Assembly: GCA_022925895.1 (NCBI GenBank)
Contig: JAKSYS010000020.1
Span: 1 to 64,000 of the forward strand
DNA: 64,000 nucleotides
Origin: Fragilaria crotonensis
Taxonomy: Eukaryota; Bacillariophyta; Fragilariophyceae; Fragilariales; Fragilariaceae
Direction of reading: 5' to 3'
Shown: positions 11,341-23,947 of the stretch, piece by piece
Position numbering within the stretch: the first letter of the stretch is position 1
Layout: the number at the start of each line of letters is the position of its first letter
Notes under the pieces: model-generated
What the model was told of the DNA's origin: nothing
The model's database searches: none
What the model saw: the letters and a program-made list of their open reading frames with translations, nothing else
Made by a program: the position numbers and the translations under genes

Positions 11341-12539
11341 TCTGAATTACTTGCAGAGGTCTCTCGATCGATTCACAGATGCTGTCGGGCAGCAAGCAGA
11401 GTTCAGTATGCGAGAAAACGAGGCTAAGTTCGAGGGCAGCCACGATACTACCGGTAGCCTATCAGTCGATGAATTCCTCACTTGCATGCGATTTCGCTGA
11501 TGGGTGTGAAGTGTGAAGTGTGAAGTGTAGCGAATTACTCGTATGAAATGTCGTATGTGATATAGACGGTGTACGTGTACGTGTTTGTTTGCTACGGGCT
11601 ACAGGATACAGTAGCGTAGGCATATGTTCAGAGTGCACGACAGTGGACCAGCAAGCCAAATCGGATATGATACAGTAGGAGATAGGAGAGGTATGATGGT
11701 AACATGGTAACCCTACGGGTCGCCGCAGTAGCGTTGGCCGGTGCAGGGTGCAGCACACATGTACTAAGAGCTACGTTAGCGGCAGAGGAAGGTACTGTTC
11801 TATCACAGAAGCAGGAGCGACGGTGTGAGGAGTGCCACTTAAAAATGGCTTCGAACCAATATGGTTTCACAAGAGTTTCAAATCAATATATCCGTTCGAA
11901 TCCAGACGATGTAGTGTGGTTTACGGTACTATACGTCTACATGTGTCTATACGTCCCGAAATGTAGCCTGCATGCTTATAAGTTTTAATACGTGTTGTTT
12001 GCAGTTTGCACCCTGTTGCTTTTCATCTCTGTTTTAACGCTCATCGTTAGACTCTATTTCATAGGTAAGATTCCACATGTCACGTTCATATTTAAACGGT
12101 TTATCAGACCCAAGACTCCTGAGAAGGACCAGTTGACTCCGACAGGAGCTTCATTGCGATCCGGGGCACATGCAGTTGCCGTGCCTCGTCGTCCAAGCGA
12201 GTTGAGAAGAAATCTATCGAAGAAATTATATACGACGTTCTACACGCGTTTGCGTAGAGGCCCCTGTTCTGTGGTTCGGAAAACTGGTGTTCAGCAATTC
12301 GTTGTTCGTAATCACGTGTTGGCCACATGGCGGGCCTCAACGGCTGGCACCTTTCGGCGCACGTACTATAATCGGCCTATGGCCGCCGTGCTGCACACAA
12401 CGCTGAGGTCGGAACTGATCACCCCGCACCGCCCGGAACGCAATCCCGCCTCGCAACCTATTCTATGTAGTATGGTCCAGTACTTTGTACATGGTACACC
12501 CAGACAGACGAGGAATAATGCATCTCATTGAATGGGGAG
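11341..12539. other. Intergenic
   Basis: An open frame at 11992-12531 (plus) begins with a hydrophobic stretch but lacks an ATG at its start and resembles nothing I know. The stretch from 11505 to 11545 has tandem GTGTGAAGT units. No gene is supported. Confidence 0.35.
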
Positions 12540-15500
12540 AGCAGTACCCATGGTTGTTGAAATTGCGCTTAACCCTGTCCACAATGTGCTATCCCTTTGC
12601 GGTGTGACAGCCCCAACTGCCCGCAAGATATTCATCACTGTTGAAGGACTCGACTTTGCTTGTCGATGCATTTGCAACCTTGAGTGGCGACGCCAACGTG
12701 ATTGAAATGGCCAAACAGATGGCGTCTTGTACGGCCAATGCGGGTCGTGTTATTCTTGGGACAATGCAGATTAAGAAGATTCAAGCTTTAGTGTTTTGGG
12801 TCAAGGACCATCACAAAGCTGTTGACCCGGAAATGTGGACCGAGAAAGAAGTGGAGGCAACCCTGGAACAAAAGGAAGCCGATCATTGAACCCGCCCGGT
12901 AAGTGTCAGACCAACTTTGGATGGGAGGACACATGGCAAATTGCCCTTATGAATAAGGTCAGTGTGACCACAGGAGCCGCAAAAGTGCAAAGATGTTGAG
13001 GACGACTATGAGTTTGAAGATGATGATGAGAGAAGGATGTACCAGATGCCACTTGTTGGAGAAAACTTCAAGCAAGATAACTAGCTGGTTTATAGCCTGT
13101 TGAAAGCGGCATGTGTGAAGAGTGACGCATGGACTTGGATTCAGGATCACGACAGGACATCCAACGGTAGGAAAGCATGGCATTCCCTTGTCACACATTA
13201 TGATGGTACTGGTGAGTTGAATAAGCACATTGAGAGATCTAAGGAAGAGTTGCTTGTCAAGGTTGCATTACAAGGATGAGAAGGTGTTCCAATTTGAACA
13301 ATATGTCACCAAGTTGAAAGAAAACTTTTCATATTGTCCAAGGATAAGGACGAGGCATTAACCGGAAAACAGCGTGTTGATTTGATGTTGAAGGGAATAA
13401 AGTCAACGGACACCAGCCTTATTGTGGCAAGCAAAGACAAATGTTGCTTTATAAGGGATATTGTACTGATTTTGATGCAGCAACAAACTTTTTGTCTGGG
13501 CTTATTTCAAACCTCCATTCGGGTGCACAGATTGATTACTATGCAAATCAACATTCCAACAATAAGAGGACAAGGTTCGTTAGTGGTGTTGACTCATATG
13601 ACGGGCGTGGTCGCGGCCGTGCGCGCGGAGGCAGCCGTTATGGTCAACAATATGGTTCGGGCAGAGGTGGTCATGGCCGTGGTGAACAAAGAGGCCGCGG
13701 TGGCGGGCGAGATGACCACAAGATCAAGATAAACAACGTTGACGTTACTGACCCGCACGGCAACTTTACCACAGAGGAGTGGGAGCAACTTGGCCCAGCC
13801 AGGTCTCACGTTTTACAACTTCGCAATGCTTCGAGCGGTCGCGGCGGTCGTGTTGTTGGCGGCCGTGGTGGTGGACGTGGCTCTTCTTCAGGTGGCCAAC
13901 AAAATGCGAGCTCCACCTCGACGACAGCCAGTAACAATGATACTCCTAGTAACCACAGTCAACAGCAGGTAAGCGAACAATCGACCGTGGTCTCGGAACT
14001 TACTGAACGTGGGTCACAGAACGGTCGTGGGTTTGGCCGCAGAGCCTATACCTGACACGAGGTTGAGCCTGGCCAAGGTACCCGTTATTCAATGCCAGTA
14101 ATTTCTGGCAGTCGCCGGCACTTGGCCAGTGCTCATACGATGAACACATATGCACATACCACCACCGGGCCAGGCATAATCGGCAGGAATGAAATCGACA
14201 ACCATGCGGACACGATATGCGCTGGACCGAATTGGAAGCTGCTTGAATTATCTGGTGAATTCTGTAACGTCACACCCTCTTCCCATGAATACAAACCCAA
14301 GGTAAACATGCCAGTGGCCAAATGCACCACCACTTATACTTGTCCCAAATCTGGGCAGTCAGTGATTCTCATTGCCGATCAGGTTTTATGGTTTGGCAAC
14401 GACTTGCACTGTTCTCTAATTAACCCCACCAAATCCGCGCTTTCGGGCACAGCTTGTGTGATGACCCTTGGGACCCGCATCCCTCTCTTGGGCTAGACGT
14501 GGGCTCAATGTTGATCCCGTTTGCGTCGGCTGGACCGAACCTGTGCTTTGAGACTCGTGTTCCAACAGACTGGGAGTTAGATGCCTTGCCCTTGATTGAC
14601 CTCACTTCACCCTGATGGGATCCGTACGACATGACGTTGCCTCCTGCAACCCATTCCGACAATGGTCGGTTGATCAATGCTGTACACACCATGTGCAAAT
14701 TGGCAACACTGCTGTCAACAATATCATCCTCCCTTGACGGTTGTTGTCTGAACTTACTCTATTCATCTGCAATCTCTGTGCCCACCGCGGCTACGGGGAC
14801 CAGTACTAACCCTTGCGGCAGTTGTGTGAATGATTCTTGTAATGCTTGTCACTTTTGTAATCGCCTCCAAATAACCGCGACTGTCACTGGAGAACGGCAT
14901 TTGAGTGTCACACCTGAAAACTTGGCTTGTATGTGGAACATCGGAATTGATACCGCAAAGAAAGCCCTACAGTGATTTTGATTCAAGGTAACACGTGTGC
15001 TCAAATATTTACCAATGGAAATTTTACGACCGTCCACCCCTTGACTTCGAAAGCGAAGGTAGCTCAGGCATTAACGGAATTCGTCGATGACCTTGGTATC
15101 CTGGACTCCTTGCTTACCAATTTCACACGAGAAGTAAACAGGTTAAAGATCAGGCTGAAGCGGTCCGAGGTTGGTCGTTCAAATCAGAACTATGCCGCCG
15201 AGCGCGAGATTGGAGAGTTAAAGAAACGTTGGCATAAATGAATGTTGTGGCGTAAGGTTCCACCACGCCTATGGGATTACCAACTTATTTATGAGGCAAG
15301 TATACTTAATCGAATACCTCGTGGAACACAAGCATGTACCGGAATCGAGATAGTGACAGGTGATACACCCGATCTATCGGAGTGGTTGGACTTTGAGTTC
15401 TATGATTGGGTTCGGTTCTGATCACAAAAAGATTGAAACTGATGGCTCCGGCTGAAGGCTTGCACGATGGCTGGGGGTAGCCCACCGGTGTTACTGGCTG

Positions 15501-15760
15501 CTCCTGGAGTCTGGCAATGTTATTGCTAGAACGACTGTGCAGCATGTGGTTTGGGACGATATCTTGAAAGACAATGTCAAACGTCAAATCAAACAGTTTG
15601 ATTCTGCGGTTGAGGACAGGCTTAATGAACAGGGATTCTTGAACAAAGATGCCAAGATGTCCACATTCTACATAGAAGACAAGCCGAACCTCTCAGACAG
15701 AATCAAAACTGAAATGACGCCCTCAGATGACATTTACGGGGACACGGTGGCCCCTGCTAG
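12540..15760 (+). mobile_element. Ty1/copia retrotransposon fossil (Gag, protease, integrase)
   Basis: Parts in order are a Gag-like region with an Arg/Gly-rich stretch (about 13600-14050), an aspartic protease block with NHADTICAG (about 14200), and integrase-region blocks such as RLWDYQLIYEASILNR and PDLSEWLDFEFYDWVRF (about 15000-15420). No reverse transcriptase block was recognised and no flanking LTR pair was found, so it is incomplete at both ends. It is broken, with well over ten breaks, and looks old. The family resembles the copia lineages common in diatoms. Confidence 0.75.
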
Positions 15761-16139
15761 CTAGACCCGAGGCCATTCATTTGCTAATCCACTACATTTA
15801 TAAATGTGAAGCACTTACAAGCAGCCTTCCTTCTGGAGCAAAAACAATCTGGTTCAGACTTATTGGTGGTCTTGCACCTTTAGAGACCAATTTTGGACAT
15901 ATCCATGGTAGGCTATCTTGTTTCACCGCGCTTGCTTCTCCTAATCTCCAGAAACAAATACTGGGCATGATGTAAAGCAGATTGCAAATTTGAATTTTCC
16001 ACACCTATTGTCATTCATTGTCAATGAGTGTTGTCACCTGCTTCCTGCCACTTCTTCAACTGGCAAGTTTGCTATACCATTGACAACAATGCTGGTATGG
16101 ACATCCAGGGCACATACAGACCCATCCATTACACCACTG

Positions 16140-16360
16140 GTTGGTCAGCTGGTAACTCAACAATTGACAAAGACATGAAGTTCTAAGCTTCAACATATGT
16201 TTTTGTGTTGACAAAATGTGGTAGATGGTGGTTCTGACCACAATGGGTGGTGAGATCTATTGGAAATTGGTCATCTGGTAACTCAACAATTGACAAAGAC
16301 ATGAAGTTCTAAGCTTCAACATATGTTTTTGTGTTGACATAATGTGGCAGATGGTGGTGA
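16140..16360. repeat. Direct duplication of about 90 bases
   Basis: The stretch starting at GTAACTCAACAATTGACAAA at about 16150 recurs at about 16277 with few differences, giving a spacing of about 127 bases. There is no coding role. Confidence 0.75.
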
Positions 16361-16676
16361 GACCTATTGGAAAATGATCTGTGACAGGAGTTTCATGGAG
16401 GGTCGGAAACCTGAAACTTTGTCTCGGACCAGTCAACAATCATGGCAGTCCAACGCCAATGAGTACTATGTTGGCTAGCTCTATACCGCTCTTCACAGTT
16501 ACCACAGCCATTGGATGATGTACAACTGCACCACCACAGAGGCAAAGCCTGACTTCTAGATGAAGCAAAACAAGCTGCTAAAGAAGAAAAGTGTCTTTGA
16601 CAGCAACATGGAACATTCATTGGAATTGCTGTTACATCCCCTGTCAATAATGTTACTACTACCTTGTTGAATGCTG

Positions 16677-17446
16677 GAGGTTCCGGAATTTCGGCTCTTT
16701 TATGTGTCTCGTACCTTTTACGCAGATTATCTACCAGAAATTTGTTCGACAAACATCTAAATAATTCCACGATAGAATATCTTCTGTTGATACACTATAA
16801 TTAAAACCGTGCTTTATTTTGGAACTGTTGTTAACATCATTTGTTATGACAAGTACGACATCGATTCAATGTCTTGGATGAACTAGTACTATGTAGGGAT
16901 ATTCAAAAAAGACGTTGGCTCTTGAGCCACTGGCTCAAGAGCCAATTACCTCGTCCAACTAGTCGAGGAACGTGTTTTCTTTAAATGAGAACTCGCCACA
17001 CGGGGAACGGAAAAAAATGACAGGTCATCTAAGGTCGATGGTATGCGTATACGTTACGTCTCCTAGTGGTATGACATAAAGTGCGAGCACTTTTGAGGAC
17101 GAGCTCTATGACACACACAAAACGTGTGTTCTTGAGTTTGACTTCGCCGGGGGCTGTTGTTCAGTCGTTGGCTCTTGAGACAACGGCTGCCGACACTTCA
17201 AATGTCGAATATCCTTAAGTAGGATTTTCATAAAACGTCGATTCCGTTGTCGCATAGTCTAATCTCAAGTTCTTTAGTTGCAGCTCAAAATTTGTCACGT
17301 CATGAGATTGATGTACCTAATGATCCGGACATTTGAAGTGATGGAACGTGGAATATTTGTCCGGCGTGACGAACGAAGTTATAGAATTAGTATCCGTAGC
17401 CAGTAGTAGACACTTATAGGTAAAAGAGCCGAAATTCCGGAACCTC
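16677..17446 (+). mobile_element. 770-bp non-autonomous TIR element
   Basis: The two ends are a perfect 26-base inverted repeat, GAGGTTCCGGAATTTCGG continuing with CTCTTTTA, and its complement at 17421-17446. CTG lies just outside both ends (16674-16676 and 17447-17449), compatible with a 3-base target duplication. A second, inverted copy lies at the left edge of the window. The interior contains one to two units of the GGCTCAAGAGCC palindrome. No transposase is present. Superfamily is uncertain. Confidence 0.75.
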
Positions 17447-17449
17447 CTG

Positions 17450-18250
17450 GCAACAACAACCTTGACAACAAGAGCATTGAAGTGGAACCTTAACCTGATA
17501 CAACTAAGTGCTGCACATCCTGCTAGTCATATTGGTGTTGTATCTCCGGCTGAGTCTGCCAACAACAGTTAAACAACCTGCCTAATTACACGGTACTATC
17601 ACTATTGAAAGTGTTCTCACCCAGTGAAGCACTGGGGCTTGCTAAGATGACATGTTAAGAATATTCTTAGTTTCTGGCACATGTTGAGAATGAAGCATGG
17701 TTATCAGGTTGGACCAGCAAAGTTTGGCCTTCATCTTGGATATTCAATAAATTTGAGTGCCGTCGTTCGTACCTGCTCAGGAGGGCATTTACACAAACAT
17801 GCATGCAGGACTTTTATTTGAATCCAATGATTGTAGGCTGATTGTTCTATTGCAATGGCGGAATTCCCTGGAGGCAGCACGCCCTTTGCAGCCTGAAATA
17901 GATAAATCAAACAGAGAAAATTATGATTGTTCTTGCACGTAGTAAAGAACCGCTGCAGGACGCGGCCTCCAACCACCATCATGAAAGAATGGAAGCCCTT
18001 CCAGCCAGAATGAAGAGATGCCTTGTCTGATACAGTAGCAGGGGTATTCAATTCCTCCTTCATCTTCCTTCATTACATCTCTTGTGATGGTTACAAGCCA
18101 AAATGACAGCAATATCAAGCAAAGCCTTACCTGAGCTTTGTTGTTCATCCATTTGAGAAAAAAGCACTTTACTGACTTTGTGATATATCTGCGGCATTGA
18201 GGGAAAGCTATGCACCTCAAATCAACCCTTGCATACCTCCTATGGCAACA
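17450..18250. other. No gene recognised
   Basis: Only short ORFs. The longest, on the minus strand (17731-18063, 17921-18220), overlap each other in different frames and carry no motif I recognise. The sequence to either side is repetitive, so this is probably old mobile DNA. Confidence 0.35.
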
Positions 18251-18269
18251 GGGTTGTCACGAAAGAACA

Positions 18270-19400
18270 GGATTTCATCATTTTTGCCTCTGGAGTAACC
18301 CCCTAACCTCAAGGGCAGTGTGTGTTACTTAAGTACAAGACACTGTTAGGGTGTACGAGGGTGAAACCGCAAGAGCCCCCACAAGGTTAAGAGTGTGCAT
18401 TCATCAAGCACACCAGGGCCTCTTGTCACATCACGATTGTCACAAAAGGATTGGAGCTTGCTGTTTTTCCCTCTGGAGTACCCCTAAGCTCAAGCGTTGT
18501 GTGCGTAAATCAAGTACAGGAGTCTGCTAGGGTGTACAACAAGGTTGAAACAACCTCAAGAGTACTCCCTCCGTCCGATTATAGTAGTCCCACTTAAACT
18601 TTCAGTTGAGAAAATTCTGGCATTTCACTGATGTCATTTGGATTGCTCGAAATGAACACTATTGATCCATGTATAACATCAAATGCATGCGTTTCGATCT
18701 GAATGTTCAAAATTGAGTTTTCAGGTCGCAATTTTCTAAATAATTTTTCTTGAAGATGACCTCCCCTGTCCCGAAGCTTCCGTTACGACTTTTTCAACAA
18801 CGCAGGACGAACACAAAAGAACGTACTGGGGGCTAAACAAAATAAATCATTTCCAGAACGCTGTCACATCTGAAAGGTTGCAGTTCTGACAGTAGTTTTT
18901 TTTGCTTGAAGTCATTAACAGTCGTTGTTCATGGCTCTTATGTGCTTACCATATCAATATCATGCCATATAGGAAGCATTAACGGAAAATGTTTAATTAA
19001 AAATCGTGTCTCGAATTCCAAGGACACTTTTCCTCATACAAGGCTATTCAAAACTTTATGTAACTATAAGTGTCATTGGCTTTGAATACTGTTCCATTTC
19101 CATGTGTTTCATTCTACATGACCTAGTATGGAATGTCAATTAGGCGGAATTTTATGTCACAATGCGGAAATTTCTCTAAGTAGTGTCAGTTGAGAGAGCG
19201 CATGCCTCGCCAAATTGTAGAAACATACCAGCAGCCTACGTCAAAATGACTGAAAGACACCGAATGGGAACCCCTTTAAAATATTAGTTGGGACTACTAT
19301 ATTTGGACGGAGGGAGTATTAATCAAGTGCAGGAACTGTTAGAGTATACAAGGTAGAGCGAAAGCTCAAGAGTCTCCCCACACGGTAAAGGTTGCTGATC
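18270..19400. repeat. Diverged repeat units split by a MITE
   Basis: Units sharing CCTCTGGAGTA, CAAGTACAGGA-like stretches and CTAGGGTGTAC occur at about 18280-18410 and 18465-18562, and a third part continues at about 19320-19390. The MITE at 18565-19316 sits inside the second unit, so it inserted after the repeat had formed. Confidence 0.65.
18565..19316. mobile_element. Stowaway-like MITE, 752 bp
   Basis: It begins CTCCCTCCGTCCGATTATAG and ends with the inverse, ...TATATTTGGACGGAGGGAG. The dinucleotide TA flanks both ends (18563-18564 and 19317-19318), the hallmark of Tc1/mariner insertions. The terminal sequence CTCCCTCCGTCC is the one long known from plant Stowaway MITEs. The inner stretch AGTAGTCCCA / TGGGACTACT extends the terminal repeat to about 30 bases. 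There is no ORF. Confidence 0.85.
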
Positions 19401-19906
19401 ATGACGGTCGATGTCAGGTCACCTTACCTGTCAAGATCTACTGTGCTACTGACGCGGGGTCGAGTGCTACTGTATCTGATGGACAGTACACCACGCGCGA
19501 CAGTACCAGTCTCTCTGCTGGTTGTTCTGTTGGTCATAAATTGCAGCATGGCAATGATGTTGATTGGACTGCAGCTGCAACCAAGCTCAAAGGACATTAA
19601 AGAATGAGGTCAGCAATGAAAAAGAAGATAAAAGACTCTTTTGTTGAAGTGTCAAACCAGTGGGATTGAATGGTTGTTCCTGGAAATGGTGGGATTAAGT
19701 ATGTGGTGGATGGGATTGAATTATTACCAGACTCACAAGGATTGCATGATTGAAGGCTACAAATGAGAACTTACCTGCCTTTGCATTGATGTTTATGGAG
19801 CAACAAATCAGTGAGCTCACAATTAAAACAACAAAGATTTAGTACTGGACAAAATAGTACTGAACATTAGTACTATGGTATTTGAATCTGACAATCAGAT
19901 TGGAAA

Positions 19907-22420
19907 TTGGAACCCGGAATTCTTAACACTTACCGGCGGTTGCACCTAAAAGCTAAGACGGCTCTCAAGTCCAGCACCTGCGTTGCTGGCATGTTGCTGG
20001 TGGCCTTGCACATGACGTTCGGAGGGGCGCCTAACCCGTCGCAGTGGAGCCACATCTCGGAGGTGATAGCCGACCTCGCGAATGATCTCGTGAGAAGAAT
20101 CGATTGGGACCTGCTGGGTGGTGCGCCCCCAACAAAAGGTCCTGCGGAGGACCTGGGTGGTGCGCCCCAACAAAAGGTCCTGCGGACAAGTGAAGCAGTA
20201 GACAACAATGAAGGACACATCCTCCCAGGTGAAAATGTGGGAAGGCGTTTGCGATGTCAGTCGAGGATCCAGTGGACGACGGCTTGGTAAAGTTTGAGTG
20301 CTACCTCAACGACCTGTTTGGCGCCTTCCGGGCACGAGATAAGGATAAGGCAGAGGCGGCACTACCTCAAGCCCTGCACCTGGTTGACGCCATGTGGATG
20401 AGCAAGCGCCTGAGTCCTTCCCGAGAGACGACCTGGCGGCTTCGAAGTTTCTCGCCGAAGCTAAGGCGTCAGAGCGGTAAACGATCCTCGGCTGGGATGT
20501 CAATACGCAGTCATTCAAGGTCTCACTCCCGGTGGACAAATGGCTGGCCTGGGCTTCAGAGATTGAGGATGCTGCCCGGGCAAAGGGCCCATGCGAAAGA
20601 ATTGAGACGACGATTGGTCGGTTAACCACGCAGCCTATGTGGTCCCAAACTCACGACCATTCCTCGGACGACTTCTTTATTTGGCTAGTAAACGAGCCCA
20701 AACTTGTGGCGCAGTCAAGCTCTCCGATTCCCAGGTTGCCGATTTGAAATTGTGGGAGGTGTTCTGGACGCGGCGACCGAAGGAATCTTGACAAATTGTC
20801 TCGTTTTCCGTTGGCCAACCCGGACCGTTCGTGTAGACTCTTGCCCCCAAGGGATGGGGGCTATGGCCTTCAGAGCGGAATCGCCTGGCGCCTGCTTCTG
20901 CCGCCGGACTGGATTGGTCGCGGCTCCTGAACTGCCTCAAGTTTCTATCGGCGCTAGTTGGTGTATGGGTGGAGCATCAGGTCGGGAGCCGTGGGTTGAG
21001 GACAACGTCCTTGCTTCTTTGTCAAGGGGACAGCTCATCAGGGACCGGCTGGATTGCCCGATCGAGTTTCGGGGACGAGTGCCCCTCCATCTGGCCATTG
21101 CGCGGACCATGGCACAGCACATGATCAGCCACGAGTTGACGCACTTTTCGCAATGGTTCCCGGGCAAAGAAAATTCGGTCGCTGATGTGTGTCCCGGATT
21201 TCAAATAAGGAGACGCAGAAGTTGTCAAATTGATTAAGCAAGATTGAGCTTACCACATTCCACTGGGTGTTACGGACGTTGGCTCACTGCTGCAGCTGCT
21301 GCCCATGACTGAGCTTTTACCGTTGAGACCCGAGCCCAGCGGGATCACAGCTGGGGGCAGTTCCAGAGTTTCCTTCGCAAGATTGGGCACAGGAATGACC
21401 CCTTCCTTCTCCGCCTCCAGCCCAAGGAGCGAGTCGAAGTCCTGACAGGCTTTGCTGCTGCGATCAGAGAGGGGTGGACAGGAGGCCGGGATGACGGGAA
21501 CGCAGGAAAGCCCGTGACGGGTACCGGACGACCTCATGGATCTGGCGATGGACGGAAGGCGGGCACAGTTTGTGCAAACGGCGTGGTGCAGACCTATCGG
21601 GCTAACAAACTTAGCAGCCCCGCACACGATTCTTGAGGATGACAACTTGACCCACTTTTGGCCGCGAATTGAGAGGCTATGCACTGCTGGACAAACCTAA
21701 GCCCAGTCAGCAGCAAGGGCTTCCGGCAGCTGTAGTCAAGTACTAGTAGCAAAGGTGAAGACGACCGAGACGCATTGGGCGATTGTTGGCCAACTCGTGA
21801 CCGTAGCTTTCCTCTTCCTCTGCGATGCATTCATGCGAGTACTCCGAGGCAAGCTGTTCTCGGGACAAAGACATTGCAGATAGGCAACATCATTTTCCGA
21901 CGCGGTGGCGAGACGATCAAGAGCAACCACGAATCGGTTTTGGTGAAGGCAGATACCGTTTCAGTCACATACCGGACGCAAAAGAATGGAGACCACGGGG
22001 TTACTGCCACGCAGCATCGAACTAAGGCAGAGCCGGAGACTGGGCTGTGTCCCGTTTGCGCCTTAGCTGAACTTGTGTCACGGATATCAGCTTACCATCT
22101 CGTCGCCACCCAGTGGAAAGAAGACTCGACCTATGAACCTGGAGGCAACTTTTGACACGGGGACACAGGTGACAACAATTACAGCAGGGGAGGTGCTATG
22201 GCACCTGCGAATGGCCGCCCTTCAGTATGGAGAGGCACGACTTGGTTTCCCTGCTAGCAGAATTGGGACACATTCACTCAGAGCCGGCGCAGCGATGGTG
22301 ATGTTCCTTGCAGGTGTACCGGTAGAGACTACCTAGGTGGTATCAGCTGATTGGGCGCTGGCGGAGTCAGACGCTCATGCAATATATCCGGATTCAGGTG
22401 CTGCAGAAGACGAGAGGGGT
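19907..22420 (+). mobile_element. DIRS-like tyrosine-recombinase retroelement fossil
   Basis: Going right there are reverse-transcriptase-side remnants, an RNase H block (VDSCPQGMGAMAF, later FSQWFPGKENSVAD near 21150) and a tyrosine recombinase region (about 21700-22340) with GTHSLRAGAAMVMFLAGVPV. That order, RNase H followed by tyrosine recombinase, defines the DIRS order. No end repeats were identified. It is broken, with at least half a dozen breaks, and appears old. Confidence 0.7.
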
Positions 22421-22505
22421 GGCTGACAAAATGACAACAAACCCATGTCGGATTCAGGTGCTGCAGAAGAGGAGGGGTGGCCGACAAAATGACAACAAAC
22501 CCCAA
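22376..22505. repeat. Tandem duplication, unit about 58 bases
   Basis: GGATTCAGGTGCTGCAGAAG and its downstream stretch through GACAAAATGACAACAAACCC occur twice in a row. It lies at the 3-prime end of the DIRS-like fossil and could be part of its terminal structure. Confidence 0.7.
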
Positions 22506-22689
22506 CTTCTTCAAGATCGAGAGGGGGGAGGATTAATCCGACATTCGCGAGACGCCCTAGGTTCATCGGTGACTGCCCGGGCCCCAGTTACCCTCCTGGA
22601 CAGCCTTAGTGCTGTGGGCCACCCAAACCAGGTTGATGAGGCCGGAGCATGGAAAGTGGCGCCCTAGAATTGAGGAAGAGGGAGGGCGA

Positions 22690-23060
22690 CAGCGGGGCTG
22701 AGGAGTGTTCCTAGGACTTGATTACGCCAAATCGGTTAGGAACTACAATAGGAAGTTAGTAGCACGGAAGGAGGATGACACAAACAAACAGAACTTGAAG
22801 GCTCATGGACCATGGTGAGAATTATTTTATTTGTCATACACAGAATTATTTTGAATGACTCTCTGACACGGTACCTGCACCGTCTGATCGGGTGCCTGCA
22901 CCCAAGGGCAACAGTGGGGCTGAAGAGTGTTCCTAGGACTTGATTACGCCAAATCGGTTAGGATCCTAGGACTTGATTACACCAAATCGGTTAGGAACTA
23001 CAATAGGAAGTTAGTAGCACGGAAGGAGGACGACACAAACAAACAGAACTCAAAGGCTCA
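22690..23060 (+). repeat. Dispersed repeat, duplicated locally, second locus near 57 kb
   Basis: A stretch containing TAGGACTTGATTACGCCAAA and GGAAGTTAGTAGCACGGAAG occurs at about 22705-22810 and again at about 22925-23065. A smaller copy of its first part is inserted in the second. Between them lies a segment with GACACGGTACCTGCACCGTC. Both parts recur in reverse orientation at about 57300-57545. The frame in the second copy runs into the relic at 23060, so it may be that gene's own 5-prime coding region. Confidence 0.7.
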
Positions 23061-23947
23061 TGGAACATGGTATGGGATCTCCTTCCCGCTGGTTCACCAG
23101 AATGCCCGATTCATTCGAGGACATGCGACACTTGTACCTCGAAGGTAAAACCTCGTTTATCCCAAACCTACCAAGGCCTAACGTGATTAGACTACAACGT
23201 CATGCCTACGTTTCCGTCATAGACTGCATAGCTGATATACTGGCCCATGGATTGGACCTTGACACAATTAATGCAGGACGTGCTTGCGGACGAGACAATG
23301 ACACTGCTGCAGTTTCATCGCAGTTTTTGGCTTTCGAGAAAAACAGGGAGAGCCAACATTGTAGGGCGATCTATGACAGGGCTCACCGGGATACGATGTC
23401 GACAAATAATGCGCACCATCCCTTGTTGATCTGTTTGTGGATAAATGAATGGTCAGATGGCTTGAGCCAAGCTATTCTGTGACGGCCAATCGAGGTTCTT
23501 CTTGGCTAAAGACAATCACCATATCACCCCAGCAAATAAAGTGCATTCCCTGGAATACACATATCCAATCGCAGTTGGCAGGTCAACATGGCCGCACGAG
23601 GAGGTGGAGAGGAAGTTCGCAGACAAACTAAGGATGCTTGCCAACAACAATACTGAAGGACGACTTTTTATCATGGTGCCATGAAGAAAAATGTTCGGGT
23701 CCATGCAGAATTGAAAGTTTCATTGATGGACCAGCCTGAAAGACGTGGTGCAAACTACATAATGTTGGAGGGGACCTACACTTCGTTGGAGACATACGGC
23801 AAACCTTTCGTACGTAAGTGCTAATCTTCAGGCATGTGATGATTGCGCCGCCAACGTGTTAATGGCGAATCAACGATATCATGCAACAGAATCTGATGCG
23901 CAGGGGATGACGAGGTCGTGTCAACGCTGCACTTGCTGGAGGACACA

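Noticed and set aside
11992-12531. 179-codon ORF with N-terminal hydrophobic segment
   Set aside because: It lacks an ATG at the start and has no recognisable family or conserved pattern.
13600-14050. Arg/Gly-rich frame as a host RGG-box RNA-binding protein
   Set aside because: Its position before an aspartic protease and integrase blocks makes it the Gag part of the copia fossil.
1-17050. LTR pair formed by the similar sequences at 140-598 and 16677-17060
   Set aside because: They are in opposite orientation and the right one has its own 26-base terminal inverted repeat, so they are copies of a TIR element.
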